Positions 1-6,461 are shown, numbered from the stretch's first letter. The stretch: DNA of 12,237 bases from an uncultured Alistipes sp. (GCA_900769525.1 CAAGGY010000107.1:1-12237), one strand, 5' to 3'. Notes: generated from the letters alone by a model not told the origin. Translations and numbers: made by a program.

Positions 1-369
1 CTGGAGGGCACGGTTAGCGATAACCTCGTTAGCGTTCATATTAGTTGTAGTACCAGCACCACCCTGGATCATGTCGCAAGGGAACTGGTCGTGGTGCTTA
101 CCCTCCAAAATCTCGAGGCAAGCCTTAGAGATACCATCAAACTGAGCATCTGTCAACAGACCGAGCTGGTGGTTAGCCTGCGCTGCACCGAGCTTTGTCA
201 TAGCCAAACCATTGATGAACAATGGGTAGTCTGAGAGGTGGAAGCAGCTGATTGGGAAGTTCTCAATACCGCGAAGTGTCTGAACACCATAGAGAGCCTC
301 AACTGGCACCTCCATTTCACCGAGAAGGTCGCTCTCGATACGAGTTTTACCTGAATACTTAGTAGCCAT
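1..369 (-). CDS. aspA: Aspartate ammonia-lyase, N-terminal part (runs off left edge)
   Basis: This enzyme deaminates L-aspartate to fumarate and ammonia in the cytoplasm; in anaerobic Bacteroidales the fumarate can feed fumarate respiration. The 123 visible residues start at an ATG complementary to 367-369. They align by eye with the start of E. coli AspA: RIESDLLGEMEVP near residue 10, YGVQTLRGIENFPIS around residues 29-43, and DQFPCDMIQGGAGTTTNMN near residues 94-112, followed by NEVIANRAL. The Q-G-G-A-G-T-x-x-N-M-N stretch is the first conserved substrate-binding region of the aspartase/fumarase superfamily. The GSSxMPxKxN signature would lie in the missing part. Fumarase class II is the main alternative, but the ENF-IS and DQFP wording favours aspartase. 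The gene is transcribed away from the BspA-like gene, with a -7 box near 433-440. Confidence 0.93.
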   Translation of the reverse strand, partial: MATKYSGKTRIESDLLGEMEVPVEALYGVQTLRGIENFPISCFHLSDYPLFINGLAMTKLGAAQANHQLGLLTDAQFDGISKACLEILEGKHHDQFPCDMIQGGAGTTTNMNANEVIANRALQ

Positions 370-432
370 AATTGGTAGTTTTAGTTGTATAGTAATTATT
401 GTTTAGAATTATCAACACAGTGATACATTATA

Positions 433-440
433 CAAAGGTA
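433..440 (-). promoter_or_regulatory. Candidate promoter of aspA (-7 box)
   Basis: The minus strand reads TACCTTTG here, a match to the Bacteroidota -7 consensus TAnnTTTG. It lies about 64 nt upstream of the aspA start, giving a leader of roughly 57 nt. No TTTG sits at the usual 19-20 nt upstream, so the -33 element is weak or absent. Confidence 0.5.
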
Positions 441-564
441 TAAAATAATTCACAAAGTCGTATTGAAATGTAGAAATTATTTTCATGCAAAATTTAATAT
501 GCTCATATAGTTGTGTAAAACACGTAGTTATGAGCCTTGACGTGTTGAAATATTTTTTATAATT

Positions 565-595
565 TTTGCTTTAACTCAAATTTGTTGTATATTTG
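565..595 (+). promoter_or_regulatory. Bacteroidota-type promoter of the BspA-like lipoprotein gene
   Basis: TTTG at 565-568 and TATATTTG at 588-595 are separated by 19 nt, matching the -33 TTTG / -7 TAnnTTTG promoter. Transcription would start near 602, leaving a leader of about 64 nt. The rest of the 370-665 intergenic stretch is AT-rich with no small gene recognised. Confidence 0.75.
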
Positions 596-665
596 CATAA
601 GGGTGGCGTCGTAGCTCTCCGTTACTGAGGATTAAATCCAATAATTAACTACTTACACTATTACT

Positions 666-1919
666 ATGAAAAAGTTATATTTACTTCTTGCCCTTACCAT
701 TCTCATGGCCATGGGTTGTAGCAAGGAGGTCGATGAGGTGCAGAAGCCTGGCGACAGCACCAACACCGAGGAGCCTGTAGCACCAAGTGTCAAGATAGAT
801 GCTCAGTTGCAGGTGTGTCAGTTGGATGCAAAGAGTACATCTGCTGAGGTTGAGTTTGATATCAACAACGACTGGGAGATTCACTTCGTAACCTACGAGG
901 GTGAGCCCGTTAACTGGATTAAGGCAACTCCATCCAAGGGTAGTGCAGGTAAGCAGGTTGTTAAACTCCAGGTCGATATCAACAATACTGCTGACGATCG
1001 TCTGGTTAGACTTGAGGTGCGTAATCCTATGGCAGTTAGCCGCTCTATGGAGCTTGATGATGTGTTGGTTGCTGCCGAGGCTACATGTCTAACTATCTCA
1101 ATCTTGCAGTATGGTTACTATGAACTCGTCTATGGCGACCCTGTCGAGGCTAAGCTCTCTGAAACATTGCGTTTGAAGGAGGTCGTAGACACGTACATTG
1201 CAAACCACAATCAGGATTATACCGACATCGTATACCTTGAGATATTCGGTCCTATGTACGACGAGGATTATCGGTTTATCAGGGAGCAACTACCTAATAT
1301 CACCGTCCTTGACCTTACTGCAGCCGATATCACGACTATCCCCAACGGTGCATTTGCGCACAAGAAGTCACTACATTACATCAAGTTACCATTTAGCGTC
1401 AGGGTTATAGACGATTATGCCTTCTACAATAGTGGTATTAAGAATGTCAACCTCTACCTCCCTCCACTTTTGAAGAATGTTGGATGGAATGCCTTTGCTT
1501 ATACCAACATTGCGGGAACTATCTTTATCACTAGCGAGATGTGGCTCGAAGGTGGTGCTTTCGAAGGAGATATCACCTCGGTCATTGCCTGCCCAGGTAT
1601 TACCACACTCGAAGGCGATATCGTAGGAGCATTTGGCGATGGATATGTCATCTATCTGCCATCCACAATATCAAGTATATCTCCAGGTATGTTGGATGGA
1701 GCAACGTATGTATTTTGTTTTGCTGCTGAACCTCCTAAGACCGATCGCTATTCGATTGATAACAATATTAAGGCTCTATTTATACCCGTCGGTACTCTTG
1801 AGGTTTATAGCAACAATATGCTTCAAGGCCCAGAGTACGACTCTGACTGGGATCAGTTCTATAGTGAAAATTCTAAGTTTAATAGAATGCATGAAGCTCT
1901 CAGCTCGATGTGGTTCTAG
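666..1919 (+). CDS. BspA-like leucine-rich-repeat lipoprotein with BACON-like N-terminal domain
   Basis: This is a predicted outer-membrane or surface lipoprotein of 417 aa. A signal peptide (residues 1-17, MKK followed by a hydrophobic run) ends in the lipobox MAMGC, with Cys18 as the lipidation site. The acidic stretch KEVDE right after the Cys resembles the lipoprotein export signals that flip Bacteroidota lipoproteins to the surface. Residues about 45-145 form a BACON-like all-beta domain (W-I-x-x-TPSKGSAG, later TISILQYG). Residues about 185-395 carry BspA-type leucine-rich repeats: LDLTAADITTIPNGAF, then LP-x-x-V-x-x-I-x-x-x-AF units. A late IPVGTLEVY and W-x-x-F near the C-terminus are usual endings for this family. 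BspA-like proteins act in adhesion or ligand binding; the ligand here cannot be inferred. The gene stands alone, with its own promoter and a hairpin downstream. Confidence 0.85.
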   Translation: MKKLYLLLALTILMAMGCSKEVDEVQKPGDSTNTEEPVAPSVKIDAQLQVCQLDAKSTSAEVEFDINNDWEIHFVTYEGEPVNWIKATPSKGSAGKQVVKLQVDINNTADDRLVRLEVRNPMAVSRSMELDDVLVAAEATCLTISILQYGYYELVYGDPVEAKLSETLRLKEVVDTYIANHNQDYTDIVYLEIFGPMYDEDYRFIREQLPNITVLDLTAADITTIPNGAFAHKKSLHYIKLPFSVRVIDDYAFYNSGIKNVNLYLPPLLKNVGWNAFAYTNIAGTIFITSEMWLEGGAFEGDITSVIACPGITTLEGDIVGAFGDGYVIYLPSTISSISPGMLDGATYVFCFAAEPPKTDRYSIDNNIKALFIPVGTLEVYSNNMLQGPEYDSDWDQFYSENSKFNRMHEALSSMWF

Positions 1920-1952
1920 TTTATGTCGCATGACATGCTAAAAGATTAATTA

Positions 1953-1985
1953 GGGGGATGGCTAACTTGTTGTTAGTCATTCCTC
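1953..1985 (+). terminator. Hairpin after the BspA-like gene, probable terminator
   Basis: Arms 1953-1966 and 1972-1985 pair over 14 positions, three of them G-U, around a 5-nt loop. The following TATCTTATG is only partly T-rich, so termination strength is uncertain. The position 33 nt after the stop codon fits a terminator. Confidence 0.55.
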
Positions 1986-2077
1986 TATCTTATGCCTTGA
2001 ATAAAAAAACAGTCTACTTAAATCGTCTAAATTAAGCATTTCCATAAAGTGTAGAAAATATCGCCTCGGCGGTGTTG

Positions 2078-2085
2078 TATCTTTG
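2078..2085 (+). promoter_or_regulatory. Candidate promoter (-7 box) of the coiled-coil protein gene
   Basis: TATCTTTG matches TAnnTTTG and lies 41 nt upstream of the ATG. No good TTTG is found at the -33 spacing (AAAA occupies that position), so this promoter may be weak or activator-dependent. Its predicted start point falls in the palindrome at 2089-2106. Confidence 0.55.
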
Positions 2086-2088
2086 CCG

Positions 2089-2106
2089 TGTGACAACTCT
2101 GTCACA
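2089..2106. promoter_or_regulatory. Perfect 7-bp inverted repeat at the predicted transcription start
   Basis: TGTGACA (2089-2095), a 4-nt spacer, then TGTCACA (2100-2106) form an 18-bp interrupted palindrome. It begins 4 nt after the -7 box and ends 20 nt before the ATG. It could be an operator for a dimeric regulator or a short 5' UTR hairpin. The half-sites resemble CRP/FNR-family half-sites, but the TGTGA to TCACA spacing is 8 nt rather than 6. Confidence 0.45.
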
Positions 2107-2126
2107 AAGTAAAAATCTACACAATT

Positions 2127-2741
2127 ATGAGAAAAATAGTTATTGTGGTGGCATCCGTTGCCACCATCGCCACCATTATTTGTGGCCTTATCATCGTGCA
2201 TCTACATGATGAGAATCAGCGTCTTAGACGCAATCAACATTCGCTGCTAAGCGACATCTCCTTCTTTCAAACTGCATCCCAAGCCTCCGCAGCCTCAGTT
2301 GAGGTTCTCGAACTTGAACTCCATGAGTTGCGTGAGCATCGAGCCAAGGATGCTGAGCATATCAAGGAGTTGGGCATCAGGCTTCGTCGTGCCGAGAGCT
2401 ATGCTAAGAGCGTTGCGCAGACAGAGTGTCAAACCTCTGTTCCGCTTCGTGATACAATCATTATTCACGACACGGTAAAGGTGTTCGATACTCTGCTCGA
2501 TGGCCACACGAGGCTTAGTGGTAGGGTGTCGACCGACTCCCTGTATGTCGACATACGACAGCGTGACACCATCTATCAAGTTGTGCATCGTGTGCCTCGC
2601 AAATTCCTATTTATACGCTTCGGCACCAAGGCCATACGCCAAGATGTGTGGAGCTCTAATCCCAATACCGAGATAGTATATACTGAGTATATCGAGCTCT
2701 CTAAGCCCAAAAGAGTGGCTAAGCGTAGGCGGAAGGGGTGA
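2127..2741 (+). CDS. Membrane-anchored coiled-coil protein, phage-associated family-like (unknown function)
   Basis: This 204-aa protein has an N-terminal transmembrane segment (residues 4-26) with a short positive N-terminus, so the rest is probably periplasmic. A charged helical stretch follows (residues about 28-98: ENQRLRRNQ, then ELELHELREHRAKD), likely a coiled coil. A mainly beta-type C-terminal part has repeated short D-T motifs (RDTIIIHDTVKVFDTLLD) and an ending that includes HRVPRKFLFIRFGTKAIRQ, NPNTEIVYTEYIEL and a basic RRRKG tail. From memory, this architecture and ending match a Bacteroidales family common in phages and prophages (I believe DUF6549); this was not searched. TM plus periplasmic coiled coil recalls an inner-membrane spanin, but that role is conjecture. 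No other phage gene is nearby. The gene has its own -7 box and a palindrome upstream. Confidence 0.7.
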   Translation: MRKIVIVVASVATIATIICGLIIVHLHDENQRLRRNQHSLLSDISFFQTASQASAASVEVLELELHELREHRAKDAEHIKELGIRLRRAESYAKSVAQTECQTSVPLRDTIIIHDTVKVFDTLLDGHTRLSGRVSTDSLYVDIRQRDTIYQVVHRVPRKFLFIRFGTKAIRQDVWSSNPNTEIVYTEYIELSKPKRVAKRRRKG

Positions 2742-2811
2742 AAATTGGAGAAAATAGCCGTTTTTACAACCTGATTTAGACTATAAAATTGAGATTATAA
2801 GAATTTTTACC

Positions 2812-2819
2812 TATCTTTG
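2812..2819 (+). promoter_or_regulatory. Candidate promoter (-7 box) of coaD
   Basis: TATCTTTG matches TAnnTTTG, and a partial -33 (TTG at 2789-2791) lies about 20 nt upstream. Transcription would begin near 2826, giving coaD a very short leader of about 9-15 nt. It could drive the whole coaD-lpxD-ruvC run. Confidence 0.6.
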
Positions 2820-2834
2820 TGGAGATATAGATGA

Positions 2835-3317
2835 ATGTATATGCTACGAGTAGCGATATTTCCAGGGTCGTTTGATCCATTCACTAAGGGCCATCAGGCA
2901 ATTGTCGACCAGGCACTCAGCCTCTTCGACCGTGTCGTTGTGGCCATTGGTCACAACACGGCAAAACGAGGACTCCTTAGTGTCGAGGCACGCAAGGCAC
3001 TCATCGAGAAGGTCTACAACGATGAGCCACGTGTCGAGGTGACAAGCTATACCACGCTCACGGGTGACGAGGCCCGACGTCTTGGCGCAACAACAATCAT
3101 TCGTAGTGCTCGCAATACGATAGATTTCGAGTATGAGCGCACAATGGATCGTGCCAACCGAGAGGTCTTCCCTGAGCTATGCACCATTATGCTCTTTCCC
3201 CCTGCGGGCCTTGAGCATGTGTCGTCATCGCTGGTGCGTGAGCTCCACACCTTTGGTCATCCCACCGAGAGCCTACTCCCCGAGGGCATAACACTCGAAG
3301 AGTATCTTAGAGAGTAA
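2835..3317 (+). CDS. coaD: Phosphopantetheine adenylyltransferase
   Basis: CoaD transfers AMP from ATP to 4'-phosphopantetheine, giving dephospho-CoA, the penultimate step of coenzyme A synthesis in the cytoplasm. At 160 aa it has normal length (E. coli 159). The nucleotidyltransferase motif is present: FPGSFDPFTKGH (residues 9-20), with T-x-G-H for ATP binding. Further matches are R90 and R93 with FEYE following, and SSSLVREL near the C-terminus in place of E. coli SSSLVKEV. The usual IRGLR reads IRSAR here, a small departure that keeps both arginines. ATG codons at 2835 and 2841 are both possible starts; the second gives MLRVAIFPG, and neither has a Shine-Dalgarno sequence. lpxD follows after 23 nt, so the two are probably co-transcribed. 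Confidence 0.95.
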   Translation: MYMLRVAIFPGSFDPFTKGHQAIVDQALSLFDRVVVAIGHNTAKRGLLSVEARKALIEKVYNDEPRVEVTSYTTLTGDEARRLGATTIIRSARNTIDFEYERTMDRANREVFPELCTIMLFPPAGLEHVSSSLVRELHTFGHPTESLLPEGITLEEYLRE

Positions 3318-3340
3318 AACTTAATAAATGAGATAACAAT

Positions 3341-4375
3341 ATGCAGTTTACAGCAGAGATGATTGCCGGCCTACTCAGCGGTGAGGTCGTAGGCAATAAG
3401 GATGCTGCCGTGTCGACAGTATCGTCGATTGATGGTGGCAAGGCTGGCTCTTTGGCCTACCTAACTAACCCAAAGTATGAGCAGTATATCTACACTACTG
3501 AGGCCTCTATCGTTCTTGTAGACAAGACCTTTGAGCCTAAGCAGGAGGTTAAGACTACGCTCATCAAGGTTGAGAATGTGGCGCAGTGTGTGCTCAACTT
3601 GCTTGAGATGTACAACGTCTCACGTCCTCGCAAGACGGGTATCTCGAAGCTCGCCTCAGTAAACGAGAGCGCTGAGCTTGGCGAGAATCTATATATTGGC
3701 GACTTCTGCGTTGTCGAGGCTTCGGCTAAGATTGGCAACAACGTTCAGATATATCCTCAGTGCTACATTGGCGATAATGTCGTTATTGGCGAGGGCACTA
3801 AGCTCTATCCAGGTGTTAAGATCTATGAGGGCTGTGTTATTGGTAAGAACTGTATCTTGCACGCTGGCGTTGTTATCGGTGCTGATGGCTTCGGCTTTGC
3901 ACCACGTGAGGATGGCACCTTTGCCAAGATTCCTCAGCTCGGTAACGTTATCATCGAGGATAACGTAGAGCTTGGCGCCAACACCTGTATCGACCGTGCT
4001 AAGACCGACTCAACAATCATCCGTTCGGGCGTTAAGCTCGACAACCTCATCCAGGTTGGTCACAATGTTGAGATTGGCGCTAACACCGTTATGTCGGCTC
4101 AGGTTGGCGTTGCAGGAACCACAAAGATTGGCTCAGGCTGCTTCGTAGGTGGTCAGGTGGGCTTTGCCGACCATATCGTCATTGGCAACAACTGTAAGAT
4201 TGGTTCGAAGAGTGGCCTCGATAAAGATGTCCCAGATAATGAGATTCGCTTTGGCTCTCCTTCGCTCCCTGGCGTGCAGTACCACCGCTCGTTTGCAGTC
4301 TTCAAGACTCTTCCCGACCTACAGTTTAAGGTGCGTGAGTTGGAGAAGCGTATCGTAAAGATTGAGGAGGAGTAG
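3341..4375 (+). CDS. lpxD: UDP-3-O-acylglucosamine N-acyltransferase
   Basis: LpxD adds the N-linked 3-hydroxyacyl chain from acyl-ACP to UDP-3-O-acylglucosamine, the third step of lipid A synthesis in the cytoplasm. The 344-aa length is normal (E. coli 341). An N-terminal uridine-binding domain (about residues 1-100, with LAYLTNPKYEQYI) precedes a left-handed parallel beta helix of hexapeptide repeats (about residues 105-320, for example IGDNVVIGEG and IGKNCILHAGVVIGADGFGF). The catalytic His is His241 in IQVGHNVEIG, equivalent to E. coli His239. A charged C-terminal helix (RELEKRIVKIEEE) ends the protein. Its last codons double as a Shine-Dalgarno-like sequence for ruvC, which starts 1 nt after the stop. 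Other lpx genes, often beside lpxD in Bacteroidales, are not in the window. Confidence 0.95.
   Translation: MQFTAEMIAGLLSGEVVGNKDAAVSTVSSIDGGKAGSLAYLTNPKYEQYIYTTEASIVLVDKTFEPKQEVKTTLIKVENVAQCVLNLLEMYNVSRPRKTGISKLASVNESAELGENLYIGDFCVVEASAKIGNNVQIYPQCYIGDNVVIGEGTKLYPGVKIYEGCVIGKNCILHAGVVIGADGFGFAPREDGTFAKIPQLGNVIIEDNVELGANTCIDRAKTDSTIIRSGVKLDNLIQVGHNVEIGANTVMSAQVGVAGTTKIGSGCFVGGQVGFADHIVIGNNCKIGSKSGLDKDVPDNEIRFGSPSLPGVQYHRSFAVFKTLPDLQFKVRELEKRIVKIEEE
4364..4370 (+). promoter_or_regulatory. Shine-Dalgarno-like sequence for ruvC
   Basis: GAGGAGG inside the last codons of lpxD lies 6 nt before the GTG at 4377. This spacing supports GTG 4377 over the in-frame TTG at 4362, which overlaps lpxD. Clear Shine-Dalgarno sequences are uncommon in Bacteroidota, and glutamate codons could produce this one by chance. 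Confidence 0.45.
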
Positions 4376-4376
4376 G

Positions 4377-4985
4377 GTGGCTCAGCGACTTCGCATAATG
4401 GGCATCGACCCCGGCACCAACTATATGGGCTACGGCATTATCGAGATAGTGTCGGGCAAGCCACAGGCGGTTGTTATGGGTGAGATAGATATGCACAAGA
4501 TTGATGATGCCCATCAGAAGTTGCGCTATATCTTTGAGCGTGTGCGCAGCATCACCGAGAGCTACCAACCCGATGAGGTAGCCTTCGAGTCGCCATTCTT
4601 TGGTGAGAATGTGCAGTCGATGCTCAAGCTCGGACGTGCTCAGGGTGTCGCTATCGCCGCAGTGCTTAGTGCCACGGAGTCTACGCCTATTTCTGAGTAT
4701 GCGCCCACTCGTATCAAGCAGGCGATAACAGGTCGTGGTCAGGCTTCGAAGCAGCAGGTGGCAACGATGATAAACTCGATACTCGGCACCGACTATGCAC
4801 CTCGTAAGCTCGATGCTACGGATGGTATGGCCGTTGCGCTGTGTCACTGGTTTACTACCTCCAACCCTTTGACACGTGCCACTTCGGGTGAGAAGCGTAA
4901 GGGTCTTGGTGGTGATAGTAAATCACGCAAGGGAAGCTCGTCGTGGGAGTCGTTCGTCAAGTCCAACCCCGACAGAGTTAAATAG
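4377..4985 (+). CDS. ruvC: Holliday junction resolvase RuvC
   Basis: RuvC is the dimeric endonuclease that nicks Holliday junctions symmetrically together with RuvAB, finishing homologous recombination. All four acidic catalytic residues of the RNase H-like fold are visible with the GTG start: Asp11 (MGIDPGT), Glu71 (AFESPFF), Asp146 and Asp149 (LDATDGMAVA). KLGRAQGVA and the basic ITGRGQASKQQV junction-binding region are also present. It is 202 aa; E. coli RuvC is 173, and the difference is mostly a C-terminal tail rich in Lys, Ser and Gly ending SWESFVKSNPDRVK. A longer form from TTG 4362 would add MRRSR and overlap lpxD by 14 nt; I prefer GTG. Translational coupling to lpxD is likely given the 1-nt gap. 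Confidence 0.93.
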   Translation: MAQRLRIMGIDPGTNYMGYGIIEIVSGKPQAVVMGEIDMHKIDDAHQKLRYIFERVRSITESYQPDEVAFESPFFGENVQSMLKLGRAQGVAIAAVLSATESTPISEYAPTRIKQAITGRGQASKQQVATMINSILGTDYAPRKLDATDGMAVALCHWFTTSNPLTRATSGEKRKGLGGDSKSRKGSSSWESFVKSNPDRVK

Positions 4986-5031
4986 GACTCGAAAGATTAG
5001 AGTAAAACATAATTATAAAAATAGAAAGAGT

Positions 5032-6081
5032 ATGAAGAAGTTACTATTTTCAATCTTGGCAGTTGCAGCAATGGTTGCTTGCTCTGCTGAAAGTACAACT
5101 ACAACTAAGAATTTTAACGGTGTGCTCACCGACCTTGAGCAGGCAACACCTGGCGATACTGTAGCTCTCCGCATCAGCGGCACTAAGGAGAATATCGCCA
5201 CTGCAACTCTCGACGAGAACAACCTCTTTACCATCGCTGCAGAGGTTGAGAACGAGCAGTTCTACACCCTCTATCTTAACGAGCGTCCTCTCGCAGAGGT
5301 TGTCACTGACAATGCCGACGTTACGTTTACCTTCGATGCTGAGAACAAGCGTATGAAGGTTGAGGGCTCACGCTACAACGATATCTTGCGTGGCTTTAAC
5401 GAGAAGCTTAGCCCACTCGTAAGCGCTCTCTACTCAGCAACAAGCGAGGCTGAGGCTGAGGAGATCTACGCAAACGTGTTGCAGACTATCGACAACGCTG
5501 TTGTTGAGAACTGCCAGAACCCTACCTCTGTGCGTATCCTCAACGACTTCGTTCGCTACGGTGGCGATGATGCACGTGCTGTTGAGCTTTTCAACCTTAT
5601 CGACAAGAAGTTTAGCTATTTGAATGGCTATAAGGCTTTCGAGCGTACAATGATTGGCAGTGACCTTTTGGATCTTACTCTTAAGAATGTTAATGGCGAG
5701 CTGGTAACTCTCTCTGATATCACAAAGAGTGGTAAGTGGGTTTTGGTCGATTTCTGGGCTACATGGTGCGGTCCTTGCCGTGGTGAGATTCCACACCTCG
5801 TTGAGGCTTATGCAAAGTATGCTGACAAGGGCTTCGAGATCTATGGTGTATCGTTCGACCGTCCAGGCCACGAGGAGACTTGGAAGAGCTTCCTTGAGGA
5901 GAACAATATGACTTGGATTAATGTTTGGGGTACTGCTGAGAATGGTGGCTGGGATGCTGGCGACGCTTACAACGTGAGCTCTATCCCTTCAAACTTCCTC
6001 TACTCTCCAGAGGGTAAGCTCGTTGCTAAGAACCTCCGTGGCGAGGATGTAGACCGTATTCTTGGCGAGCACATCAAGTAA
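5032..6081 (+). CDS. TlpA-like thiol-disulfide oxidoreductase lipoprotein (DUF4369-type N-terminus)
   Basis: This predicted periplasmic lipoprotein of 349 aa has a thioredoxin-like C-terminal domain for thiol-disulfide exchange. The signal peptide MKKLLFSILAVAAMVAC gives lipidation at Cys17. Residues about 25-130 resemble the DUF4369 beta domain common in Bacteroidales TlpA proteins (FNGVLTDLEQATPGDTVALRISG, then YTLYLNERPL). A helical linker (about 130-205) precedes the AhpC/TSA-Redoxin type domain: LLDLTLKNVNGELVTLSD, VDFWATWCGPCRGE with Cys246 and Cys249, and SSIPSNFLYSPEGKLV carrying the cis-proline. The client is unknown; such proteins serve redox homeostasis or cytochrome maturation. 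The reading frame stays open upstream of 5032, but ATG 5032 is the only start that exposes the signal peptide. It lies 46 nt after ruvC with no TAnnTTTG box between, so read-through from the upstream genes is plausible. A strong terminator follows. Confidence 0.92.
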   Translation: MKKLLFSILAVAAMVACSAESTTTTKNFNGVLTDLEQATPGDTVALRISGTKENIATATLDENNLFTIAAEVENEQFYTLYLNERPLAEVVTDNADVTFTFDAENKRMKVEGSRYNDILRGFNEKLSPLVSALYSATSEAEAEEIYANVLQTIDNAVVENCQNPTSVRILNDFVRYGGDDARAVELFNLIDKKFSYLNGYKAFERTMIGSDLLDLTLKNVNGELVTLSDITKSGKWVLVDFWATWCGPCRGEIPHLVEAYAKYADKGFEIYGVSFDRPGHEETWKSFLEENNMTWINVWGTAENGGWDAGDAYNVSSIPSNFLYSPEGKLVAKNLRGEDVDRILGEHIK

Positions 6082-6113
6082 CCTATATTATATATAGCGA
6101 AAATTTAGAATTT

Positions 6114-6150
6114 GCAGAACTTAAGCCTCGGCTTGAGTTCTGCTTTTTTT
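6114..6150 (+). terminator. Strong intrinsic terminator after the TlpA-like gene
   Basis: A 13-bp stem (6114-6126 with 6131-6143, one G-U) closes a CTCG tetraloop and is followed by seven T residues (6144-6150). It is 33 nt past the stop codon. Confidence 0.93.
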
Positions 6151-6297
6151 GTAAAAATGGGGTAGAAGCCTTCGTTTTGCTCTTTTAGAGCTAAAAAATG
6201 TGAAAATTTATTGTTTGCGTAAGTTATTGATTTGCAGAGTATAGAGTTTTGTGTGACTAAAAAAGTGAAAAAATATTTAAATTTTTCTCACAAAATA

Positions 6298-6329
6298 TTT
6301 GGTGGAATGAAATATTTGTTATACATTTG
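6298..6329 (+). promoter_or_regulatory. Promoter of the tRNA-Arg gene
   Basis: TTTG at 6298-6301 and TACATTTG at 6322-6329 are separated by 20 nt, matching the Bacteroidota promoter. The start would be near 6336, about 15 nt before the mature tRNA 5' end. The flank 6151-6297 is very AT-rich with no ORF that I would call a gene. Confidence 0.78.
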
Positions 6330-6350
6330 CACTCGCAAAAGCAAAGGAAC

Positions 6351-6424
6351 GGCTCCGTAGCTCAACTGAATAGAGTACTTGACTACGGATCAAGCGGTTC
6401 CAGGTTTGAATCCTGGCGGAGTCA
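6351..6424 (+). tRNA. tRNA-Arg (anticodon ACG)
   Basis: The cloverleaf folds by eye. The acceptor stem is GGCTCCG with CGGAGTC (one G-U), and the D arm has GCTC and GAGT. The anticodon stem CTTGA/TCAAG encloses loop CTACGGA, giving anticodon ACG. The T arm is CCAGG, loop TTTGAAT, CCTGG. The discriminator base is A6424, and the next bases are CAA, so CCA is not encoded and must be added after transcription. A34 is normally deaminated to inosine by TadA so that the tRNA reads CGU, CGC and CGA. The gene is a single transcription unit with its own promoter and terminator. Confidence 0.96.
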
Positions 6425-6428
6425 CAAA

Positions 6429-6461
6429 GCGGCAATCAGGGATGGTTGCCGCTGCTTTTTT
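6429..6461 (+). terminator. Intrinsic terminator of the tRNA-Arg gene
   Basis: A 10-bp stem (6429-6438 with 6443-6452, one G-U) closes a GGGA loop. TGC and then six T residues (6456-6461) follow. It starts 5 nt after the tRNA. Confidence 0.9.

Noticed and set aside
600..660. A structured leader or riboswitch before the BspA-like gene
   Set aside because: Only short, weak pairings were found in the 64-nt leader and none matches a known riboswitch core.
2089..2106. A classical CRP binding site
   Set aside because: TGTGA and TCACA are 8 nt apart instead of 6, so I report only a palindrome of unknown binding partner.
1921..2834. A prophage remnant around the coiled-coil gene
   Set aside because: No integrase, attachment-site repeats, structural genes or lysozyme are seen on either side; only one gene is phage-like.
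4326..4847. A 173-codon open frame on the minus strand, antisense to lpxD and ruvC
   Set aside because: It mirrors ruvC codons, has no promoter, and resembles no protein family. RuvC catalytic residues prove the plus-strand reading.
4876..5031. N-terminal extension of the TlpA-like protein into ruvC
   Set aside because: It would bury the signal peptide and lipobox behind about 52 basic residues. ATG 5032 gives a standard lipoprotein signal.
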